NCBI RefSeq assembly: GCF_002752675.1
Contig: NZ_CP024608.1
Span: 5,890,001 to 5,954,000, forward strand
Source: Massilia violaceinigra
GTDB taxonomy: Bacteria > Pseudomonadota > Gammaproteobacteria > Burkholderiales > Burkholderiaceae_D
Direction of reading: 5' to 3'
Length of the DNA stretch: 64,000 bases
In this document: one piece after another, positions 35,680 to 43,636 of the stretch
Position numbering within the stretch: position 1 is the stretch's first letter
Layout of the letters: every line of letters starts with the position of its first letter
Translations under genes and position numbers: made by a program
The notes under the pieces: model-generated
The model's input: only the letters and a program-made list of their open reading frames with translations
Database searches by the model: none
Told to the model about the DNA's origin: nothing

Positions 35680-36210
35680 CTACAGGCTGCGCCCCATGCG
35701 GGTCAGCCGGATCACCTCCCCACCGGGCAGCGGCAACGCAATCGGCTCGATCGCCGCGAAGCCGTGCGCCCGGTACAGCGGCTCGCCCGGCATGGTCGAT
35801 ACCAGTTCGAGCGAGCGGAAACCCGCCTGCGCGGCTGCGTCGACGCAGTGCCGCAGCAGCATGCTGCCTAGCCCTTTGCGCGCCATCGCCGGGTCGACGA
35901 AGAACGCGCGGATGCGCGCCGGCTCGGTGGCCGGATCGAGCAGGCGGTCATTGCCATGCTTGGCGCCGTCGCCGCCGAAATCGGTGGCGCGCCGGCTCCA
36001 GCCGCCGCAGGCGACCACGGTGTTTCCATCTTCAATCGCGAAATACGTCCCGTCTTCCACCAGCGCGCTATCGACGCCGAACACCTCGCGCGTAACGGCC
36101 GCAGCTTCCTGCGGCGTGTAGAACCCTGCGGCCAGGCCAATTCCGGAACGCTCGATGAGCGCGTCGAGCTGCGGTTTTTCGGACAGGCGCGCCAGGCGGA
36201 TGGTGAACAT
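35680..36210 (-). CDS. GNAT-family N-acetyltransferase
   Basis: The 176-residue protein has the GNAT fold. Motif A, which binds acetyl-CoA, is in RAFFVDPAMARKGLGSMLLRHC (R/Q-x-x-G-x-G/A as RKGLGS). The C-terminal LELVSTMPGEPLYRAHGFAA is the usual motif B region. The substrate is unknown; members acetylate amines, antibiotics or protein termini. The start at 36210 has GGAGAT eight bases upstream and a TATAAT (36244-36239 on the minus strand) further up, so it has its own promoter. Confidence 0.9.
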   Translation of the reverse strand: MFTIRLARLSEKPQLDALIERSGIGLAAGFYTPQEAAAVTREVFGVDSALVEDGTYFAIEDGNTVVACGGWSRRATDFGGDGAKHGNDRLLDPATEPARIRAFFVDPAMARKGLGSMLLRHCVDAAAQAGFRSLELVSTMPGEPLYRAHGFAAIEPIALPLPGGEVIRLTRMGRSL

Positions 36211-36238
36211 GCGATCTCCAGCTATGAGTGGTCAAGCA

Positions 36239-36244
36239 ATTATA
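36239..36244 (-). promoter_or_regulatory. Probable -10 box of the GNAT gene
   Basis: TATAAT on the minus strand, 29 bases before the ATG at 36210, with the ribosome site GGAGAT between. The -35 region overlaps the terminator of the preceding gene pair. Confidence 0.5.
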
Positions 36245-36260
36245 GGCGACCCGGCCGGCC

Positions 36261-36289
36261 AAAAAAAACGCGCACTCGGGGTGCGCGTT
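36261..36289 (-). terminator. Intrinsic terminator of the 38381-36338 operon
   Basis: AACGCGCAC and GTGCGCGTT (36267-36275 and 36281-36289) form a perfect 9-bp stem. On the minus strand it is followed by a run of eight T (36268-36261). It lies 48 bases after the stop of the cytochrome-like gene. Confidence 0.9.
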
Positions 36290-36337
36290 AAAGGAGACGA
36301 CGGGGTGCAGCGGCAGGCGCGGTGGAACGCCGTCCGC

Positions 36338-37582
36338 CTATCGTCTGGCTGTAATCCTCGTTCGATCGAGGTTATGCGGGTTCTTCGCCTGCTCCACTGG
36401 CACGGCGTTGATTGTCAGGATGCCCCAGATGAAATCGTTGGCGACGATCTCGGCCGGCAGTTTCACCGTGCCCATGGGGTGCGATGTGAGCTGTTTGAGG
36501 TACGGACTGCCGTCGCGGCTGAAGCCCGCGCTGGCGTGGCAGGAGATGCACGAGGAACGCTTGATCGGAATCCCGGCCGCGACCCGCTCGGTGAACGAAT
36601 TGCCGTGCATGAGCGGCTCTCCGCCGGGCGCCACGAAGGCGATTTCGGACGCCTTGAGGCAGTAGTTGTGCCATGCCGGCGCCACGCGCTTGACCTCGAG
36701 CAGTTTTTTCAAGGCCGGCGTCTTGGCGCAGTCGCCGTACTGGCCGTTTTGCGCGCCGGCCAGCGGGACAATCCTGCGCCGCGCCGCGCCATAGCTGTCG
36801 TTGCAGCCCATGGTGTCGCAGCGGCCCGGATTGAGGCGGTGCTCGAAGCTGGCCCAGACCCAGTTGGGCGCATCCTTGGAGCTGATGTGCATGGCCACCA
36901 TCGCAAAGCTGGTGTCCTGCGCGGTCGTGGTGTGGAACTGGGCGCGCACCTGCGCCGCGTTCAGGCGCACGCCGTTGCGTCCCAGCCAGGCGACCAGGGT
37001 ATCGACCGGCACCCAGTCGGCCTTGACCTGGACCGCGTCTTCCGGCAGCGATACGCGCCAGCCGCCCTGCGCCTTCTGGTAGGCGGCGGCCAGCCCGGCC
37101 TGGGTATGCAACTGGTTCTGCACGATGTAGCGGTAGGTGGCGAGGTTGCGTCTGACTTCTTCGGCAAAGCACGGCGCCTGGCCGGGCTGCGCGGCCTCGA
37201 CAGGAAAATTGCCCGAGGTGGCATTGGCCACCGCGCCGCAGTCGCCGCTGGGGGCACCGAGGCTGCCGTGGGCGGCCAGCACGCGCTGCAGCACGCTGCT
37301 GCGCAGGCGCCGCGGGCCGGCGTCCTCGCCCGGCCAGGCCGGGGTCTCGGTGTAAATGTCTTCGTCGGCGGCCCAGGTTTCGAACTGGACCCGGCCGCGC
37401 CCGGCCGGCGCCACGATGCCCGCGAAGTGCTGCCATGCCAGCCGGTCGGAGTGGATGCCGCTCGCCAGCAGGCCGCCGCTGGCGCCGACCGCGCCGGCGG
37501 CGCGCGCCGGCAGGTCCACCGCCATCGCCAGCAGCGCCATGCCGATCAGGATCCAGTCACGCAGCTTCAAGCATGACTCCAT
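36338..37582 (-). CDS. Exported protein with one CxxCH haem-binding motif
   Basis: The 414-residue product has a hydrophobic N-terminal segment (WILIGMALLAMAVDLPARA) acting as a signal peptide. One c-type haem site, CISCHASAGF, lies around residue 348. The region between is rich in Trp and Arg and includes a lysine/asparagine-rich stretch ending in DSYGAARRRIVPLAG. It is thus a putative periplasmic monohaem cytochrome-like protein; no known cytochrome family is recognised with confidence. It overlaps the end of the threefold-repeat gene by 26 bases and shares its sigma-54 promoter. A terminator follows. Confidence 0.75.
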   Translation of the reverse strand: MESCLKLRDWILIGMALLAMAVDLPARAAGAVGASGGLLASGIHSDRLAWQHFAGIVAPAGRGRVQFETWAADEDIYTETPAWPGEDAGPRRLRSSVLQRVLAAHGSLGAPSGDCGAVANATSGNFPVEAAQPGQAPCFAEEVRRNLATYRYIVQNQLHTQAGLAAAYQKAQGGWRVSLPEDAVQVKADWVPVDTLVAWLGRNGVRLNAAQVRAQFHTTTAQDTSFAMVAMHISSKDAPNWVWASFEHRLNPGRCDTMGCNDSYGAARRRIVPLAGAQNGQYGDCAKTPALKKLLEVKRVAPAWHNYCLKASEIAFVAPGGEPLMHGNSFTERVAAGIPIKRSSCISCHASAGFSRDGSPYLKQLTSHPMGTVKLPAEIVANDFIWGILTINAVPVEQAKNPHNLDRTRITARR

Positions 37583-38381
37583 AGGCGGTAATGCCGCTCG
37601 GCGGGGCTGATTTGTGCACCTTGCGGGCGGCGAACCACCCGGTCAGGCGGCCGTCCTGGCTGCTGATGATGGGACACGAGGCGCTCAGCATCGTGCCGCG
37701 CCCGTTTTCGCCCACCAGCGCGCCGCCGCCGGCCACCACGGCATTGCCGTGGGGCGCCGCCACCAGCGCGCTCGGGTAGCCGGTCAGGAGGCTCGTGTTC
37801 GATACGATGTGGGCTTCCAGCGCCACGTCCGGCCCGGTGCGGATGCCGATCACGAACGCGGTCACGCGCGCCTGGTCGGCCGCGTCGTGGTCGCGCCCGG
37901 ACGCGCTCCAGCCGCAGATCTTGCCGTCGGCGCCGATCAGCGGGTAGCTGGCGGTGAGCATGTTGCCGTTGACGGGGGTGGCGTAGTTGTCCTGGGCGCC
38001 GCCACCGGTGCCGATCCAGCCGGCGCCGAGCTTGACGCTCACGCCGGGCTCCGACACCAGCGCGCTGGTGGCCGAAAACACTTGCTGCTCGACCTTGACC
38101 GGCACGCCGTCGCGGGTGATGCGGATGCCGACCGCGTACACCGCCAGCGGCACCGGGTCGGCCAGGCCGAAATCGCGGCCGGCCGCGGTCCAGCCGTTGA
38201 AGACGCCGGCGTGATTGCGGGTCGGGTAGCAGGCGGTCAGCGTGTTCGAGGTGCCGCGGCCCATGTCGTAGGCGCCGCCGCCGGTCAGCGTAAAGCCGGG
38301 CGGCAGCCATACCTGGGCCGTCGGCCCGGTTGCCCGGGTGGCCACGCCAACAAATGCATAACTCTCGATCACGATACCCAT
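37557..38381 (-). CDS. Threefold-repeat beta-rich protein, function unknown
   Basis: From ATG 38381 (GGAGAGA upstream) the 274-residue protein consists of three related units at about residues 20-90, 111-182 and 202-272. Each has GGGA, then [ML]xTA[CS]YP or LSASCP, then GW[TS]A.GRD (third copy GWFAARK), and ends in VYAVGIR, AFVIGIR or AYGVMLE. There is no signal peptide, no transmembrane helix and no catalytic motif. The beta-rich repeats suggest a beta-prism or lectin-like fold, but this is inference. It is the first gene after a perfect sigma-54 promoter and is divergent from an FHA-type sigma-54 activator, which points to tight inducible control. Confidence 0.8.
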   Translation of the reverse strand: MGIVIESYAFVGVATRATGPTAQVWLPPGFTLTGGGAYDMGRGTSNTLTACYPTRNHAGVFNGWTAAGRDFGLADPVPLAVYAVGIRITRDGVPVKVEQQVFSATSALVSEPGVSVKLGAGWIGTGGGAQDNYATPVNGNMLTASYPLIGADGKICGWSASGRDHDAADQARVTAFVIGIRTGPDVALEAHIVSNTSLLTGYPSALVAAPHGNAVVAGGGALVGENGRGTMLSASCPIISSQDGRLTGWFAARKVHKSAPPSGITAYGVMLEAA

Positions 38382-38443
38382 GTTCCCAACTCTCTCCGGC
38401 GGATTAGCCACTTGCAGCCCGACAAGGCCACGCTTAGGTACAT

Positions 38444-38459
38444 AGCAACTCCCGTGCCA
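38444..38459 (-). promoter_or_regulatory. Sigma-54 (-24/-12) promoter
   Basis: On the minus strand the sequence is TGGCACGGGAGTTGCT, a full match to the TGGCAC-N5-TTGC consensus with the extra conserved G and final T/A. Transcription would start near 38434, giving a leader of about 50 bases to the ATG at 38381. It needs an ATP-dependent activator, and one is encoded divergently at 38699. Confidence 0.9.
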
Positions 38460-38480
38460 CACTGATAAGTGCGCAAATGG

Positions 38481-38640
38481 CATGTCAATTCCTTAATTTA
38501 CAAGGCAAAACATGTCAACGGGCATGTAAAGGCGCCCCTATTTACATGTTCAGAGGCAAGATGACGCGGATGGGTCCGGAGGGGATAGGACGCGAAACGT
38601 GTAAAACACGTGTAAAGCGCAGTCCCTTTACATGTCAACA
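38481..38640. promoter_or_regulatory. Cluster of TTTACATG / CATGTAAA / CATGTCAA half-sites
   Basis: Within 160 bases there are CATGTCAA (38481), CATGTCAA (38511), CATGTAAA (38523), TTTACATG (38541), CGTGTAAA twice (about 38598 and 38609) and TTTACATGTCAA (38628). Opposed copies would make the palindrome TTTACATGTAAA. They stand about 50-210 bases upstream of the predicted sigma-54 start, the usual place for enhancer sites. The divergent activator gene is the natural candidate for binding them. Confidence 0.65.
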
Positions 38641-38656
38641 ATTGCCGGGCTTGCTC

Positions 38657-38662
38657 TATAAT
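38657..38662 (+). promoter_or_regulatory. Probable -10 box of the FHA-type sigma-54 activator gene
   Basis: TATAAT lies 37 bases before the GTG start at 38699. The TTTACATGTCAA half-site at 38628-38639 covers its -35 position, so binding there could repress or activate the regulator's own gene. Confidence 0.5.
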
Positions 38663-38698
38663 TGGCAATTACTAAACGCTGTGCCATGGAGCCGAACG

Positions 38699-40276
38699 GT
38701 GAATGATGTTGATAACACGCTGACGACACAGCTTTTCTCGCAGAAAAATGGCATCACCAGTGCCTTGCTCGGCCTGACGATCCTGTGGCACCCGGAAACC
38801 GAGCGCATCGGCGAGCAGTTCATCGGACCGGCCGAGGAAGGCGCGATCGAGGTGTGCCGCTACGCTCCGCTGTTTTTCCGTCCCGGCCAGGATGGCATCG
38901 CGCTCGGCCACCGGGCGATCGCGCGCGCGCCGCTGATGGTGCGCCGTACCGCCGACGACGGCGTCGAACTGGCCGCGCCCGACAGCCGCATGGCGCTCGA
39001 AGTCAATGGCACGCTGCTGAGCGGCACGCGCAGTTTTACCCGCGACGAGGTGGCCGCCGGCGTGGTGCTGGGCCTGGGCGGCCATGTGCTGCTGTGCCTG
39101 CACTGGATGACGAGTTTCCCCCGCCCTAACCTGTTTCCCGGCCTGCTGGGCGTGAGCAGCGGCGCCATCGCCACGCGCGAACTGATCCGCCAGGTGGCGG
39201 GTACCGACCTGGCCGTGCTGCTGCTGGGCGAAACCGGTACCGGCAAGGATGTGGCCGCGCGCGCGATCCATCAGGCCAGCAAGCGCAGCGCCAATCCGCT
39301 GGTGGCGGTGAACATGGCGACCCTGAGCGAGTCGCTGGCCGCGGCCGACCTGTTCGGCGCGGCCAAGGGCGCCTACACGGGCGCGCAGGCGCCGCGCCAG
39401 GGACTGTTTGCCGAAGCCGATGGCGGCACCCTGTTCCTCGACGAGCTGGGCGACACGCCGGCCTCGGTGCAGCCGATGCTGCTGCGGGTGCTGGAAACGG
39501 GCTGCTACCGCCCGCTCGGCGCGAGCCAGGATGCGCGCACCACGGCGCGCCTGATTGCCGCCACCGACCAGGATCTCGACGCGCGCGGATTCAACCAGCC
39601 TTTGCTGCGCCGCATGGAAGCGTTCGTGATCCGCGTGCCGACCTTGCGCGAGCGGCGCGAGGATATTGGCGTGCTGCTGCTGCACATGCTCAAGGGCTGC
39701 GGCTTGAAAGCCGAGGAGCTGGCGGCCTTTCCCCCGGCGCTGGTGAGCGAGATGTGCAATTACGACTGGCCGGGCAATATCCGCCAGCTGGCCAATGTGG
39801 CGCGGCGCATGGTGATGGCGCTGCAGGCGGGCGAGCGCCCGCTGCTGTCGCAGTACGTGCAGGCGCCGGCGCCGCTGCGTTCGGCCAGCGCCAGCCTGGC
39901 CGCCCCGAACGGGCAGCCGCACGGGCAGGCACACGAACAGCCGCGCAGCGCCAGCCTGAAAGCGCCGCTCGATACGGCGCCGCGGCGCAAGCTGGCCGAG
40001 GTCAGCAACGATGACCTGCTCGGCGCGCTGGAAGAACACGGCTGGCAGATCAGCGGCGCGGCCCAGCAGCTGGGCCTGTCGCGGCCTTCGCTGTACAAGC
40101 TGATCGAAGCGCATCCGGCAATCCGCCCGGCGGCCCTGATTCCGCGCGACGAACTCGATGCCGCCCTGCGCGCCCATGGCGGCGACCTGGCCCTGTGCGC
40201 CTCGCTCCTCAAAACCCCGAGCGAGGCGCTGCGCCGCCATTTGCGGGTGCTGGGCCTGGACGCCGGCACCAGCTAG
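38699..40276 (+). CDS. FHA-domain sigma-54-dependent transcriptional activator
   Basis: The frame is open further upstream, but the GTG at 38699 follows a promoter and gives a normal N-terminus, 525 residues. An FHA-like domain (about residues 30-137) precedes an AAA+ domain with Walker A GETGTGKD (177-184), the sigma-54 contact loop GAYTGA (224-229), Walker [10 protein letters not shown] (244-252) and [11 protein letters not shown]. The C-terminal region ends in a Fis-like helix-turn-helix, [23 protein letters not shown] domains bind phosphothreonine peptides, so phospho-signals should control it. The divergent sigma-54 promoter and the neighbouring Ser/Thr kinase make it the centre of a likely circuit. 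GAYTGA differs from GAFTGA only by the aromatic residue. Confidence 0.93.
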   Translation: MNDVDNTLTTQLFSQKNGITSALLGLTILWHPETERIGEQFIGPAEEGAIEVCRYAPLFFRPGQDGIALGHRAIARAPLMVRRTADDGVELAAPDSRMALEVNGTLLSGTRSFTRDEVAAGVVLGLGGHVLLCLHWMTSFPRPNLFPGLLGVSSGAIATRELIRQVAGTDLAVLLLGETGTGKDVAARAIHQASKRSANPLVAVNMATLSESLAAADLFGAAKGAYTGAQAPRQGLFAEADGGTLFLDELGDTPASVQPMLLRVLETGCYRPLGASQDARTTARLIAATDQDLDARGFNQPLLRRMEAFVIRVPTLRERREDIGVLLLHMLKGCGLKAEELAAFPPALVSEMCNYDWPGNIRQLANVARRMVMALQAGERPLLSQYVQAPAPLRSASASLAAPNGQPHGQAHEQPRSASLKAPLDTAPRRKLAEVSNDDLLGALEEHGWQISGAAQQLGLSRPSLYKLIEAHPAIRPAALIPRDELDAALRAHGGDLALCASLLKTPSEALRRHLRVLGLDAGTS

Positions 40277-40286
40277 CTTATCCGGA

Positions 40287-40910
40287 TCAGGCCGGCAAGC
40301 CGCCGATGACTTCGCCTTCCGGCATGCAAGCGACGCCGTCGTCGGTGTCGCCCATGTCCGGCGGAGTAACGCCGGCGCCGACCACGCCTTCCGGATCGAA
40401 GACGAACACGCGCGTGTCCTGCTTGCCGGAGCGGCGCGTGATCTCGACGGTCAGCACGAATGACACTTCCCAGCGGCCGGTATCTTCGCCGACGGTGAGG
40501 AAGTTGTCCCATTTGCGCGAGATCGTGTGGTATCTGCGTCCGTCATCCTCGCTCTCCCTGGCACGGGGCGGGCCGAATTCGTCCGGAGCGATCGCCACGC
40601 AGGCGCCGGCCACGCCGTCGAAGGGCGACGGGCTGGCATAGGTGGCCAGCTGGCCGGGGGCGATACAGACGATTTGCGGGCGGGTAATGAGGGAGCAATC
40701 GAGCACCTTGAACGACTCGAACTTCTCGTAGCCGCCCGCGCGTACCTTGATGTGCACCAGTTCGCCCATGGTGAAGTAGATGGCGCCGGCGTACCGGCCC
40801 GTGAGCGGGTTGCCATCCCCATCCTTGCGGCTGAACTTCCATTCCAGCGTTTCGCCGATCTGGTTGATGTCGAAGTTTGCTTCAAGAAGCATCGATGTCG
40901 GTTTCTTCAT
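40287..40910 (-). CDS. Unknown protein coupled to Ser/Thr kinase gene
   Basis: The 207-residue product has no signal peptide, membrane helix or recognised motif. It is rich in beta-type segments (AGAIYFTMGELVHIKVRAGG, WEVSFVLTVEITRRSGKQD) and ends in an acidic/glycine-rich tail. Its ATG overlaps the kinase stop in an ATGA arrangement, so it is translated with the kinase. It could be a kinase substrate, a phosphothreonine source for the FHA activator, or a secreted inclusion-type protein. None of these can be shown from sequence. Its 3' end is 10 bases from the convergent activator gene. Confidence 0.75.
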   Translation of the reverse strand: MKKPTSMLLEANFDINQIGETLEWKFSRKDGDGNPLTGRYAGAIYFTMGELVHIKVRAGGYEKFESFKVLDCSLITRPQIVCIAPGQLATYASPSPFDGVAGACVAIAPDEFGPPRARESEDDGRRYHTISRKWDNFLTVGEDTGRWEVSFVLTVEITRRSGKQDTRVFVFDPEGVVGAGVTPPDMGDTDDGVACMPEGEVIGGLPA

Positions 40911-43075
40911 TTATCACTTTCTGTGGTGGAATCAAAGTACCGCGGGTCGCGCCGCAGCGCGATCAGATCGGGCTCGGCGTTGATGAGATGGATGGGATAA
41001 CCTCGCTGGCGCGCCGCCGCCAGCTCCGCCAGGGCGCGCTCGCGCTCGCCCAGCAGTTCGTAGGCCATGAGCGCGCGAAAGCGCAGGTTGGGGTCTTCCG
41101 GCCGCATTTCCACGGCGCGCCGGGTATGCTCGAGCGCGGCGGCACGCTCGCCCAGGCGCGCTCCGTACAGCCCCATGCGCGATTGGAAGGTGGCGTCGCC
41201 CGGGGCATCGCTCAGCATCGGCTTGAGTATCCCGATCGCTTGCCGGTAAGCCTTGCGCGAATCTTCCTCGCGCCCCGGAATCCAGCGCAGGGTGTCGCCC
41301 AGGTTAGCCCAGCGCAGGTAATCGGACGTGGTCGCGAACGGGGGCGCGACGGCGCGCTCGAACGCCTCGGCCGCGCCGACGTAATCGCCGCGGTTGAACA
41401 AGGCATTGCCCAGGTTGGTGTAGAGCGTGCCCGTCGGACGTACCTGCAAGCCTTGCTGCAACACTTGCAGACTTTCATCCATGCGATTCTGGCGCTGCAA
41501 GGCAAGGCTGAGGTTGCCGTAGGAGGTGACCGTATCCGGTTGCAGCTTGATGCTGCGCCGGAATGCCTCTTCGGCAGCCTTGAGCTGCCCCTGCTCGAAA
41601 TACAAGGTACCCAGCAAATCCTGCAGCACGTGGTCGGCCGGATAGATCTTGATCGCATCGCGCAAAGTGCGTTCGGCCTCGCCATAGCGGCGCGAACGCG
41701 TCAGGGCGTTGCTCTTGGTAATCAGGCCGAACCAGTTGAGCGGGTCGAGCCGCAAGGCATGGTCGGCCAGCGACAGTGCCTCCGGCAGCCTGCGCTGGCC
41801 GGCGCGCACGGTCGCCTGGGCCGCGTAGCCCAGCGCCAGCTGGCTGTTGAGCTTAATGGCGAGCTGGGCACTGGCATCGGCGCGCTTGAGCCAGGCAGCG
41901 TCGCGCTGATCGCTGGTTTGCTTGAAGCTATAGGCAAACGACAAGCCGGCGGCGGCGGCGGCATGATTCGGATCGCGCTCGAGAATGGCGCTGAAGCTGC
42001 GCACCGCCAGGTCGAGGCTCTCGGGACGCTCGAAGGTCCGCAGCGCCGTCAGTCCGGTCTGCATCGCCGTCGCTTCCGAAAAGAAGGGATCGTTGCGCTG
42101 GTACCAGTCGTTGAGCACACCGCTGCGCAGCACGCCGCCCACCCCGATCGCCAGCGCGGCCAGGACCATGGCAATCTGCACTTTCTTCTTGCCGAACAGC
42201 GTCGCCGCGCGTTCGCGCCCGCCCTTGCCAGCCTCGGCGGGGATGGAGGCGGGGTTCAGCTGGCGCAGCACCGCATCCTGCACCGCCTGCATCGAGGCCA
42301 GCCGGTCCTCGACCTTGCGCGCCGTCATGGCGCGCACCAGTGCGATCACGCCCGGCGCGGTTTGCGCCGGGAACGGCCACAAGTCCGAGGAAGATTGAAT
42401 GTGGGCGGCGGCCAGCGCCAGCCCGCTCAGGTGCGAAAACGGCCGGGTACCGGTCAGCAATTCATACATCACCACGCCGAGCGCATACACATCGCTTTGC
42501 GGGCTCAGCGTGGAGCCCATCATCAGTTCCGGCGCCAGGTAGGCGATGGTGCCCTCAGTCTGGTCGAACGCGATCGATTCGGTCGCTTGCGGATCGATCT
42601 TGCGCGCCAGGCCGAAGTCCATGATGCGCACCTTGCCGGACGCGTCGAGCATCAGGTTGGCCGGCTTGATATCGCCGTGGATCAGTTGGGCCGCGTGGGC
42701 TTCGCGCATGGCGTCGGCCACCTGGGCCACGATGTCGAGAACTTTGTCTTGGGACATCGGACCGCGCTTGCCCGCTTCGCGCAAGGTGCAGCCATCGACA
42801 AATTCCATTATGATCGACTGGTGGGCCGCGTCGCCCTCGATCGAGAAGATGCGCACAAAGCCCGGATGGCGCAACGACGCGGCAAGGCGCGCCTCGTCGA
42901 GCAGGTTTTCCGGCCGCGACGACAGCAATTGCGGTTTGAGTCGCTTGATGGCGATGGTACGCTGCAGCTTAGAATCCCAGGCCTCGTATACCTGCCCGAA
43001 GCCACCCTCACCCAACAGACGCTTCAGCCGATAATGACCCAGTTCTTGCTCATCCACCTGCAAATCGCGCTCCAC
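40907..43075 (-). CDS. Membrane Ser/Thr protein kinase with C-terminal TPR repeats (non-RD)
   Basis: The 722-residue protein has a kinase domain with GEGGFGQVYEA (about residues 22-32), the ATP-binding Lys in AIKRLK (about 44), the catalytic loop HGDIKPANLML (133-143), DFG (153-155) and APEL (181-184). HGD replaces the usual HRD, which makes it a non-RD kinase whose activation would not depend on loop phosphorylation in the standard way. One membrane helix (about residues 298-318) leads to a C-terminal part with about nine TPR-type repeats (LNNLGNALFNRGDYVGAAEAF-like). The outside TPRs may sense a partner. The FHA activator encoded next to it is a likely downstream element. Confidence 0.93.
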   Translation of the reverse strand: MERDLQVDEQELGHYRLKRLLGEGGFGQVYEAWDSKLQRTIAIKRLKPQLLSSRPENLLDEARLAASLRHPGFVRIFSIEGDAAHQSIIMEFVDGCTLREAGKRGPMSQDKVLDIVAQVADAMREAHAAQLIHGDIKPANLMLDASGKVRIMDFGLARKIDPQATESIAFDQTEGTIAYLAPELMMGSTLSPQSDVYALGVVMYELLTGTRPFSHLSGLALAAAHIQSSSDLWPFPAQTAPGVIALVRAMTARKVEDRLASMQAVQDAVLRQLNPASIPAEAGKGGRERAATLFGKKKVQIAMVLAALAIGVGGVLRSGVLNDWYQRNDPFFSEATAMQTGLTALRTFERPESLDLAVRSFSAILERDPNHAAAAAGLSFAYSFKQTSDQRDAAWLKRADASAQLAIKLNSQLALGYAAQATVRAGQRRLPEALSLADHALRLDPLNWFGLITKSNALTRSRRYGEAERTLRDAIKIYPADHVLQDLLGTLYFEQGQLKAAEEAFRRSIKLQPDTVTSYGNLSLALQRQNRMDESLQVLQQGLQVRPTGTLYTNLGNALFNRGDYVGAAEAFERAVAPPFATTSDYLRWANLGDTLRWIPGREEDSRKAYRQAIGILKPMLSDAPGDATFQSRMGLYGARLGERAAALEHTRRAVEMRPEDPNLRFRALMAYELLGERERALAELAAARQRGYPIHLINAEPDLIALRRDPRYFDSTTESDK

Positions 43076-43097
43076 GTCGTCTGGTTATGTAAACATT

Positions 43098-43126
43098 TCC
43101 ATAGTGTACATGTAGGAAGGTGTCAA
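43098..43126 (-). promoter_or_regulatory. Probable sigma-70 promoter of the kinase operon
   Basis: On the minus strand TTGACA (43126-43121), a 17-base spacer and TATGGA (43103-43098) form a promoter 23 bases before the ATG. The spacer contains CTACATGTACAC, and ATGTTTACATAA lies just downstream, both resembling the TTTACATG half-sites found at 38481-38640. Confidence 0.6.
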
Positions 43127-43234
43127 TGACAAAAAAGTTTCGTATGATGTCATCGTTGTAACAAGCTGTAAGTAGCCGCGCCGCCAGCGGCCGTTTGCCT
43201 ATAGTGATCGCATCGGAATGAGGAGTTTCCCGTC

Positions 43235-43603
43235 ATGAAAAAACTGTTATTGATCGGTGTCCTGGGCGCGCTCGGCGGCTGCGCCACCCACCCTGCGTCA
43301 ACCCGCTACGCGCAGCCGTCCGATCCGACCCAGTGGCGCGTGGTGTCCGTCACGCCGGTGGCGCCCGGCACCGGCGACCGCGTGGCCGCCGCCTCGCCCA
43401 CCGGTTCGCGCGTCGAGTATTCCTCGCGCCCGGTGACCGTGGTCGAACGGGTGTATGTGCCGCAACCCGTGTATGTGCCGGCACCGGTGTACATCGACGA
43501 ACCGGCCTATTACTATCCGCCCGTCTCGATCAGTCTCGGCTTCGGCTTCGGGCGTTACTGGGGCCACGGCGGCCACGGCCGCGCGCACATCGGGCGCGGC
43601 TGA
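43235..43603 (+). CDS. Small lipoprotein with Pro/Val/Tyr-rich C-terminus
   Basis: The 122-residue product has a lipoprotein signal: a short basic N-terminus, hydrophobic core and lipobox LGGC at about residues 12-15, followed by ATHPAS. The mature part has a low-complexity VYVPQPVYVPAPVYIDEPAYYYPP stretch (given here in part) and ends in a Gly/His-rich segment. Such proteins are anchored to the outer membrane and often have no assigned function. It lies alone between the kinase operon and the GFA-type gene. Start is supported by GAGGAG-like sequence 9-14 bases upstream. Confidence 0.8.
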   Translation: MKKLLLIGVLGALGGCATHPASTRYAQPSDPTQWRVVSVTPVAPGTGDRVAAASPTGSRVEYSSRPVTVVERVYVPQPVYVPAPVYIDEPAYYYPPVSISLGFGFGRYWGHGGHGRAHIGRG

Positions 43604-43636
43604 CGCCACCGCTGAGGCGTGGGCAAGCGTTGCAGC

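Larger units (their letters stand above)
38382..38698. other. Divergent regulatory spacer, 317 bp
   Basis: This gene-free region separates the threefold-repeat gene from the sigma-54 activator. It holds the sigma-54 promoter, the half-site cluster and, for the activator gene, TATAAT at 38657-38662 as a probable -10 box. No small ORF of merit was seen. Confidence 0.75.
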
